Shown here piece by piece: positions 7,302-13,447 of a stretch of DNA of 13,447 nucleotides. This stretch comes from Terana coerulea (Eukaryota; Basidiomycota; Agaricomycetes; Polyporales; Phanerochaetaceae): NCBI GenBank assembly GCA_024811115.1, contig JAKOGH010000821.1:1-13447 (forward strand), given 5' to 3'. Positions within the stretch are counted from its first letter, which is position 1, and every line of letters starts with the position of its first letter. Under the pieces are notes generated by a model. It ran no database searches, was not told the origin of the DNA, and worked only from the letters and a program-made list of their open reading frames with translations. Position numbers and translations under genes: made by a program.

Positions 7302-7957
7302 GAGGAGAGCCTCAGTAAACGGTAGGTGGGTGTACAAGGAGAGTCCTGAAAAACAGAGGGAGAGAAGGGCGAGGAGAGCCTCAATAAACGGTAGGTGGGT
7401 GTACAAGGAGAGTCTCGACAAACAGAAGGAGGGAGTGCGAGGAGAGCCTCAGTAAACGGTAGGTGGGTGTACAAGGAGAGTCTGGACGAACACGGGAGGA
7501 GGTGTGAGGAGAGCCTCGATAAACGGTAGGTGGGTGTACAAAGAGAGTCTGGACGAACACGGGAGGAGGTGTGAGGAGAGCCTCGATAAACGGTAGGTGG
7601 GTGTACAAGCAGAGTCTCGGCGAACAGAGGGAGGGGAGGGGAGGAGAGCCTCAATAAACGGTAGGTGGGAGTACAAGGAGAGTCTGGACGAACACGGGAG
7701 GAGATGTGAGGAGAGCCTCGATAAACGGTAGGTGGGTGTACAAGGAGAGTCTCGAACAGATGGAGGGAGTGCGAGGAGAGCCTCAATAAACGGTAGGTGG
7801 GTGTACAAAGAGAGTCTTGACGAACATGGGAGGGAAGGTGAGGAGAGCCTCGATAAACGGTAGGTGGGAGTACAAGGAGAGTCTGGACGAACACGGGAGG
7901 AAGTGTGAGGAGAGCCTCGATAAACGGTAGGTGGGTATGGAAGGGGGTGTCACGGAG
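7302..7957 (-). repeat. Minisatellite of element C, ten units of about 67 bp
   Basis: Units beginning GAGGAGAGCCTC (plus-strand reading) start at 7302, 7371, 7439, 7506, 7573, 7641, 7708, 7773, 7840 and 7907, with a partial unit ending near 7957. Periods are 65-69 bp. The first half, with TAAACGGTAGGTGGG, is nearly invariant. The second half exists in at least two variants (GGACGAACACGGGAGGA versus CTCG-ACAGA-GGAGGGA types) that are interspersed, pointing to unequal exchange. Confidence 0.9.
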
Positions 7958-8003
7958 GGGAGGAGAGCAAGCTCTGGTCTGTTCCAAGCCAGAATGGCCT
8001 AGC

Positions 8004-8068
8004 TTATATATGTTTGGAGGCTGACCCTGCACGGGACTTGGTCGCGGTCTGTTTATTCGGAATCAACA
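8004..8068. promoter_or_regulatory. Palindromic promoter of element C
   Basis: The inverted repeat TGTTTATT (8050-8057) and AATCAACA (8061-8068) flanks the centre CGG, with one mismatch. The minus-strand TATATAA is at 8010-8004, 49 bp from the centre, close to the 50 bp of B and 39 bp of A. The nearest unit on the other side is BTB gene 3, about 600 bp from the palindrome to that gene's own TATA box. Confidence 0.55.
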
Positions 8069-8660
8069 AGCATGACCGAGGCGCTAGCCCCGATCCGATC
8101 GCTCAGCGGGAGCTTCTGCGCCCGGCGTAGGCGCTTATCCGAGTCGGCGCGCCCGGCGCAACGGGACAGCCTCCTTCTGCTGCACTTGCACATAATATAC
8201 TGCTAATGGGACTCCTCACATAATCATTTTGCGGCGTTGCGTCGGGCTCGACTATCTGCGCAAGTGATGCACAGGCCAGGGTGTGAGCTAATCACCAGAG
8301 CTTTGTGGCGTTTGATCCGAGTCTGATACCCGCTTGCGACCTCCGATTTGCTTCCGTGTCGATCTCTGCTTCCGACTCTGACTCCAAGGCCGCCGCTCTC
8401 CCCCTGCCGCGGACCGCTGCCTCTCCCTCGCTCTATCAAGTGCAAACCACCTGTATCTACCGTGTTCTAGGTGTGTGAACGTCTCAAGTTGCTAGTTGAC
8501 CACTAACCACGAAATATCTGCGACAGGTGCGCATGCTGTCTGGCATGTCTAGCCTCGACCGAAAATGGAGATGATGTGACAGCCGGCGTGCTCGGTGGTG
8601 CCCCGGCCGGCGATGCAGCCCTCACATCTGTCGAAGACGCGTCCCCGTCATGGCTGGGGG
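8069..8660. other. Upstream region of BTB gene 3, no gene recognised
   Basis: GC-rich upstream sequence with only short, unsupported frames. It contains CCCGGCG-type repeats near 8121-8158 but no clear operator or RNA gene. Confidence 0.4.
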
Positions 8661-8667
8661 TATATAT
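8661..8667 (+). promoter_or_regulatory. TATA box of BTB gene 3
   Basis: TATATAT in GGGGGTATATATCCC is followed by a strongly C/T-rich leader with no ATG before 8840. This supports a start of transcription near 8690-8710 and the choice of 8840 as start codon. Confidence 0.55.
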
Positions 8668-8839
8668 CCCGAGACGCAGACCGACGCTCCAGCTCGCATC
8701 TTTCTCACCCGCTCCCCTCCTTTCCCTCCTCGTCGCGCTCAGTGCCATCTCTCGGACCGTCTCAACTGATCTCATCCTGCCTCTGCGTACCCTCTTGCAC
8801 TCGAAGCTCTCGTTTCTTGGACTTTCGAATCTGGGCAGC

Positions 8840-10190
8840 ATGTCTTCCCGTTCTACGGACCCGCCCCGCCCACCTTCGTCTTCCACCGCCTCTCAACTGG
8901 CCGTACCCCCGCCCTCGCTCAAGCGCCCCAGGGAGAACGAGGAGAATCACCAAATACGTCCTATAGCCTCGTCTTCATCCACTGTGACTCGCCGCACGCC
9001 GCAGACTAAGCCTGCACCGGAGCCGTTTGGTATCAGCAACGGAGACGTGATCCTCCGCAGCATTGACAATACTGACTTCTATGTACGCCACCACGTCGCT
9101 GCCGAGGGCTCTGCGGTATGGAAACATCTCTTGAAGAACCACCAGCCGCTCTTTCTCCCACCGTCCCCAGACCGCAAGGGTATCCCTTGCCCTGTCATCG
9201 AAACCGGGATCCCGACGCATATCCTGCGTCTCATCCTGCTCTTCATGCACCCCAACGCTATGGACCCAGTTTTTCCTGATCTCCAGTGCGCGACGCACGT
9301 CCTGTGCCACATGGCCGACCTCGGGATGAGACGCCTGTTCCCCAGAGCCATGCCACAGCTCTACGCGTTCGCGAAGAAAGATCCGATGCTCACCTATGCC
9401 ATCGCTTGCAACGCCGGCTGGAAAGGGCTCGCTCAAGTGTCTCTCAAGCTACGTTTACCTCTTCCTACGACGAGGAACTCGTCTTCGTCTACATGGACAG
9501 GAAGCGTTTCGCGTGTGCTGGACCGCCGCTATCCCTGTCCGACCAGTCTAGGTTCCGGAAGTATTGGAAAGCCTGCCAGGAAGCAGTGTCCTCCCTTCTC
9601 CGTGTCATCCCCAATGGAGCTAGTGCGAGGTCGCTCATCGAGCTCCCTTCCTCAACAGCTCCCACCTGGGATGGTCCTTCTTTCGATGTGCCGAAATCCA
9701 CCCCAAGGAGGGCGCCGTGGTCGTTCGCGTTTATGGTGGGCAGGAGACGCCGGCGCCGTGGTGGTTGGAAGGATATGTCACTACGATGCTTGCGAAGGTC
9801 AGCGCTTGTCCTGCGGAACAGACCGCCCTAGACCAGAAATCCTTTGACCCCATGTTGGTGGACGCTGCAAAGCATTGCGAGGCATGCGCCCGGAACGTTC
9901 GTGCGGACATTGCAAACTTTCGCTACGCGTTGGCAGCAGCGATTGAGACAGCGGTTGCACAGGTATGTTCTCGTTCCATATTCGAGCCTACACACACTAA
10001 TTGCTCCCGCAAAGGTTCCTATCTGGTGGGAGTGGGCCACTCCTTGCAAGGAAAACATCAACAAGTTTGTCAACAGAGACGTATGTGACCTTTGCGCTGT
10101 CGTTTGCCGCCGTCTGCTGACATTTCCATCCAGATTACCCCACCCGGGCCATCCGCAGACGGGGCTCCAACTCAACAGATCGCAGCATAA
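8840..10190 (+). pseudogene. BTB/POZ-like gene 3, full length but frame broken
   Basis: The ATG at 8840 is the first after the TATA box. The N-terminal 60 residues are Ser/Pro-rich and look disordered. A BTB-like core starts at about residue 69 (GDVILRSIDNTDFYVRHHV) and runs to GWKGLAQVSLK (residue 203). At 9446-9450 the frame must shift by one base to continue as ATFTSSYDEELVFV. A second shift, from KYWKACQEA to WSFFRCAEIHPKEG, is needed between 9586 and 9660; a 38- or 44-nt GT-AG interval starting at 9586 would also restore frame. The C-terminal part has PWWLEGY and HCEACARNV (a possible metal-binding Cys pair). Two phase-0 introns follow: 9963-10014 (52 nt, GTATGT...CACTAAT...AAG) and 10081-10133 (53 nt, GTATGT...GCTGAC...CAG). 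The stop is TAA at 10188-10190. The reconstructed length is about 410 residues. Proteins of this kind are presumed adaptors; the specific role is unknown. Intact introns and promoter suggest recent decay or sequence error. Confidence 0.75.
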
Positions 10191-10495
10191 AACATACTTT
10201 CGCTCCTTTCATGTCTCGCATCACATGTTCTATTGGCCATGTCCACCTTCCTTCCTTCCTTCACCCTGTACGGATCCTAGAGATAGTAATACGCGTATAT
10301 CCACATGAAGCGCAATTTTCTTCGAATGAAACACTTCGCGTTCATACCTTTCGAGGGCACTGCTTCACGCAAGTCAGAAAGCGACGACAGGGCAATCCCT
10401 TCGTAACGTCCATGGGTACGTAATATTATGCTGCGTCGTGCATCGCCAACGCACAGCGTACCAACTAACGTCCTCAGTACGGCTCTGTTCCAGTA
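10191..10495. other. 3' flank of BTB gene 3, no gene recognised
   Basis: No convergent copy of the structured-intron element is visible here, unlike the pattern at A, B and C. The block shared by B and C is absent. Frames are short. Confidence 0.4.
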
Positions 10496-10540
10496 CATCA
10501 ATATAAATACAAGTGTTAAGTACCCTGAAACAGCGAAAGC

Positions 10541-10810
10541 ATGCACCGGGACGAGCAGCTGCGTAAGCTCTATTCGCAGCGGCTTGGAGATAGCATTCGT
10601 AGAAATGTTGTTGAAGTCAACGCCGTGTATTCTATCAGCAGCGGGAAAATGCAGTTTAGCAAAAGCGAAGTCGGTGGAATGCGAGGTTGGGCGACTTACA
10701 TGACTTCGAAAGTGTTCCCGGTTTCACGAGCCTGCGTCCTCAGCCGCCATCTGGCCGGACGATGCCTCTTCAAACACCCTGGCATCTGGAATCGCCTCGT
10801 GGCTACATAG
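10541..10810 (+). CDS. Small hypothetical open frame, 89 codons
   Basis: The ATG at 10541 lies about 40 bp after a TATA-like ATATAAATA (10501-10509). The frame runs to TAG at 10808-10810. It begins MHRDEQLRKLYSQRLGD; the product is moderately basic with no signal peptide, membrane segment or recognised domain. The only support is the TATA box at a sensible distance and an uninterrupted frame. It may equally be chance, and I recognise no homologue. Confidence 0.2.
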   Translation: MHRDEQLRKLYSQRLGDSIRRNVVEVNAVYSISSGKMQFSKSEVGGMRGWATYMTSKVFPVSRACVLSRHLAGRCLFKHPGIWNRLVAT

Positions 10811-10819
10811 CCGCACGCC

Positions 10820-10911
10820 TGCTACGGTAGCAGTGTCGGCGCTATATAGTCGTTCGTAGCACTCTTCTGCTACCGTAGCACCCTCTTCCCTACCGTACCA
10901 GCTACCGTAGC
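10820..10911. repeat. Cluster of TGCTAC-S-GTAGCA palindromes
   Basis: Perfect 6-bp arms flank a single central base at 10820-10832 (TGCTACGGTAGCA) and 10868-10880 (TGCTACCGTAGCA). A third copy, GCTACCGTAGC, is at 10901-10911, and a partial CTACCGTA lies near 10890. More TGCTACC-like half sites follow to about 10925. A TATATA-like sequence sits between the first two. The cluster could be regulatory or the remains of a small palindromic repeat family. Confidence 0.6.
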
Positions 10912-11240
10912 AGATGCTGCTACCAGCAAGCTATGGCATCGCCGGGACTGCTACGCTCGATTTCTCTTATATTTGGTGCCCGCAATGCTCTCTGGGCCTC
11001 GCCTGTCTCATCACATTCCCTCCTCCTGCAGCCCTGAGCCCACCACCACTCCCACTCATCGCGCTTGAGGAGATGCACGACCATTCCGCACATCTACCAC
11101 CTTGTCGCCAGAGTCACCACCCGGTTCCCCTTGCTCGCAGAAATTCCCTCGTGGCTGAAGCATCAACACCTCCCCGACTGCTGCGGCAATGTGCCAGCGC
11201 CGCGGCTCGATGCCAGATGCAACCCGCACAACGGGCATGC

Positions 11241-11392
11241 TGCCACTTAAGAGTACGCACCAGGCATGCATGGACGACCTGAGCGGGCGGCCGGCGGGGT
11301 GTAGCTTCGACATATGCGTGCCGTATGCGGTGCCGCCGTCGACACCATTGACACGTTACTTGCCACTTGAGAGTACGCACTAGGCGTGCACT
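11241..11392. repeat. Pair of 32-bp imperfect direct repeats exactly 120 bp apart
   Basis: TGCCACTT-A/G-AGAGTACGCAC begins at 11241 and again at 11361. Similarity continues through AGGC-TGCA. The intervening sequence is not itself repeated. Further CCACTTG motifs occur at about 11510-11545. The origin is unclear; an old tandem duplication or insertion footprint is possible. Confidence 0.55.
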
Positions 11393-11399
11393 GACATCG

Positions 11400-11830
11400 A
11401 AAGGAATCCTAGCGCCGCTTACCGATTACGCCGATTTGCAAGTTAGACGCTCATTTTCCGTATTCGGAGGGGCTTCCGATCAGCTCGTAAGACGCTTGCG
11501 CGGATTCCACCACTTGCAAACCACTTGCACGTATTCTACCACTTGTAACATCAGTGAAAGAATTCCGGTAAGTTGCAACCTGCTCACGTCTTTGTCATGA
11601 CATACTGAAACTATTGCAGTATCCATTTGTATCCTTTCGCACGTTCTGTGCTGGCGGCCGATAAAGCTTCTAGTGAAGACCTCCATTCAGGCTCCATCTT
11701 GAAGTCACCCTCAACTTACTTTTACTGCAATTCCCGCCCACACCAAGCGAAGGCACGGCAGAGAATGTGGAAACCACGGTAAACACGCCCCGCCCCTCAG
11801 TGGTTCAACCTGACACTACGCCCCTATCTT
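11400..11830. other. Intergenic, no gene recognised
   Basis: Only short frames and scattered CCACTTG motifs are present. No gene, RNA or mobile element is supported. Confidence 0.4.
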
Positions 11831-11834
11831 TGGC

Positions 11835-11842
11835 GTATATAT
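11835..11842 (+). promoter_or_regulatory. TATA-like box
   Basis: GTATATAT followed by a C-rich leader (CTCACCCGCCTCCTCACAG) resembles the starts of the elements and genes in this window. The first ATG (11877) opens only a 5-codon frame. The downstream transcript is unidentified, unless it extends into the intron cluster at 12143. Confidence 0.35.
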
Positions 11843-12101
11843 CTTGCAACCTCACCCGCCTCCTCACAGTATCAAGATGCGCGAGCCCTCATGAGGGCTT
11901 ACGCCGCCATTGAAGCGCACACTTCGAATTTCAATTACATGACGTGCAGCCGAGCTCATCATTGCCGGCGTTCCAACAACATGCAGGGTGCAGCTGTCAC
12001 GGCGGCGTATGGTAACGCTTCAGGGCGAGAGTGTCTTAGATGCCAGGCCAGTGCAGTCAACGCTATCTGATCATGCTGACTCAACAACCGGCCGCATTCA
12101 C

Positions 12102-12436
12102 ATATAAGGTGTGTGCAGCTCTGCAACTCTGCATGCTCACTCGTAAGTCTCGGTCATCCACTAAGTTCAACAGCCATACTGACTGACTGTGCATATCCAA
12201 GATCTGGCCCCCGCCTTGTGCTACTGGAACTTGTATTAGATGTAAGCATCCATGTTCTATGTGCTGTCTGAATTATAACACACCAATAGCCAGGATTGAG
12301 GCATGACTCCGAGACTCGACTCACGAGGAGACCGAGTTAAAGCCATTAAGGTTAACAGTGAGTCTATGACATCAATCTATGCCCTCGTCGCCTGACTGCA
12401 AATGCTACAGAACTCGCTCGTGTCTTGAACGCTTAG
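12102..12436 (+). ncRNA. Possible small spliced transcript with three intron-like intervals
   Basis: A TATA-like ATATAAG is at 12102-12108. Three consecutive intervals have fungal intron signals and sizes. They are 12143-12201 (59 nt, GTAAGT...ACTGAC...AAG), 12242-12293 (52 nt, GTAAGC...CAG) and 12358-12410 (53 nt, GTGAGT...CCTGAC...CAG). Exons between them are about 40-65 nt. No long frame is produced. An ATG at 12303 opens a 26-codon frame that reads through the third intron (MTPRLDSRGD... to TAG at 12434-12436) and is basic. It may be a non-coding host transcript, a micro-peptide gene or a relic. I saw no convincing C/D or H/ACA snoRNA boxes. Confidence 0.35.
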
Positions 12437-12897
12437 GGTCTTTGCACAATCTCGGAGTTGCGGCTAGCTTACGCACAGGGCATTTATACGACGGGCGACG
12501 CCGAGTCGGAGATGTATTTACAAATTGCAGTCAATAAATTAAATGGTTTCATAATATAACCACATAAATGAGCGCTGAGGATAATCGTTGCGAAACCAGG
12601 CCTGGGTAATGCACGGAAGCAGAACTGCTGCTCAGGCTTACTAGAATCACCTGTGTAGCAAGCATTGGAATAGTTGTGTTACTTAGAAGAACCTTACAAC
12701 AGGCTTACATCCCGATTTGCAGCTGATTCTAAGAAGCTTGCAAACCATCTCGGTCCACTGTATCGATTTGGCGTCTTGTGGATTTGGTCGATTGCAAGAC
12801 GGTTACAAGACAATTTCACCACTCGAGGCGCTTGCATGATTGCACCGGCGTCACAAGGTAGTGGAAAAATTATGGGTTTAGTTCGATGTAGTGTTGC

Positions 12898-13447
12898 CAA
12901 AGTTCAGTTCAGTTCGGTGGTTCAGAACCAGAACCATGAACCGAACCATGTGGTTCAGTTCAGTTCGGTTCTGGTTCGGCCTCTAGCAGAACTTGGTTCA
13001 GTTCTTTGCCGGCATGGCTGCCACACCCCGAACCAAGTTCTGAACTGGTTCGAACCATGAACCATGTACTGTGTTATGTAGTGTATTTGTACTGGGATTC
13101 ATAAAGAAAAGTACATGAACTTACTTACTGCAGCATGTCTAAACTATTTTTTCATTATTGTGCTGTAAACTGAGCACCAAATGTTGCCTGCTTATGTTTT
13201 GGTGTATATATGATGCCATCAATAGCTGCCAAAAAGGCAACTGGCAGCCTCTATCAGACACTGAGCTTCAAAACATCATAATGTAAGGCTTTTGCACTAT
13301 ACAAACTCTTCTAGATGTCAATATATAACTCTATTATAATCTACCATTGCAATTATACTGATTTGACAGAGTAAAGCTGATATATACATGGTTCAATGGT
13401 TCGAACCAGTTCAAACCCTGAACTGAACCGACTGAACCAGTTCATGC
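12898..13447. mobile_element. MITE-like AT-rich element with GGTTC-rich inverted repeats, truncated by window edge
   Basis: GGTTC/GAACC-rich flanks at 12898-13068 and from 13385 to the end of the window surround about 316 bp of AT-rich sequence with no coding frame. The inner 28-29 bp of the flanks (13041-13068 and 13385-13413) are inverted copies differing by one base insertion. Outer parts also correspond more loosely. This is the form of a non-autonomous inverted-repeat element. The transposase superfamily and target-site duplication cannot be read because the right end is missing. Confidence 0.55.

Larger units (their letters stand above)
6945..8010 (-). ncRNA. Element C: TATA-driven unit with 67-bp minisatellite exon and structured intron
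   Basis: Read on the minus strand, the order is palindrome (8068-8050), TATATAA (8010-8004), ten 65-69 bp tandem units (7957-7302), donor GTAGCT at 7262, structured intron, acceptor at 7101, and a 3' flank that matches element B. The architecture and spacing are those of B although the tandem repeats are unrelated. A 257-codon frame spans the array, but it begins at a GTG upstream of the TATA box. It also rotates through all three frames of the repeat, so it is not evidence for a protein. The 3' part overlaps BTB relic 3 in antisense. Function is unknown and transcription is inferred. Confidence 0.5.

Noticed and set aside
7302..7957. CRISPR-like regularly spaced repeat
   Set aside because: The whole 67-bp unit is repeated and no unique spacers exist; the context is fungal.
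7259..8032. 257-codon minus-strand frame rich in Pro, Leu, Ser and Thr
   Set aside because: It has no ATG at its start, includes the TATA box, and arises from a 67-bp repeat without stops read in rotating frames; unit lengths ignore codons.
8576..8839. N-terminal extension of BTB gene 3 upstream of 8840
   Set aside because: The upstream frame begins at GTG, contains the TATA box, and has no in-frame ATG before 8840.
12674..13060. 128-codon plus-strand frame
   Set aside because: It begins at a non-ATG codon and its second half is the GGTTC-rich inverted repeat of the MITE-like element.

Overview
This window looks like nuclear DNA of a filamentous basidiomycete, probably a white-rot-type Agaricomycete. 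The evidence is 52-54 nt introns with GT(A/G)NGT donors and CTRAY branch sites, TATA boxes followed by pyrimidine-rich leaders, and a decaying, expanded family of BTB/POZ-like genes of a kind common in those fungi. The exact order or genus cannot be read from the sequence. No rRNA, tRNA or CRISPR was seen.

Layout. Four copies of an unrecognised transcription-unit-like element (here called element A, B, C and D) alternate with BTB-like genes. From left to right: element D (minus, 31-560); a shared palindromic promoter at 621-684; element A (plus, to about 1350); BTB gene 1 (minus, 3178-1971, one frameshift, two clean introns); a second palindromic promoter at 3292-3356; element B (plus, to about 4300, with a 97-bp minisatellite); BTB relic 2 (minus, about 4700-4295); a degenerate centre (4.7-6.2 kb); BTB relic 3 (plus, 6245 to about 6945); element C (minus, 8010 to about 6945, with a different, 67-bp minisatellite); a third palindromic promoter at 8004-8068; and BTB gene 3 (plus, 8840-10190, introns intact but reading frame broken).

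How it fits together. The block BTB1-palindrome-B-relic 2 is mirrored by relic 3-C-palindrome-BTB3, so roughly 2-10.2 kb is an old, diverged inverted duplication. Its repeating unit is an element convergent with a BTB gene. Each element has a palindrome, a TATA box about 39-50 bp from its centre, a first exon (in B and C filled by unrelated tandem repeats), and a 120-165 nt intron-like segment with hairpins whose arm sequences differ between copies while pairing is kept. That paired-stem conservation is the most unusual signal in the window. The RNA and splicing assignments are inferences from sequence.

Right-hand part (10.2-13.4 kb). This holds no recognisable conserved gene. It contains a TATA-preceded 89-codon open frame, a cluster of 13-bp palindromes, a pair of direct repeats exactly 120 bp apart, a run of three well-formed intron-like intervals suggesting a small spliced transcript, and an AT-rich MITE-like element with long GGTTC-rich inverted repeats that runs off the right edge.
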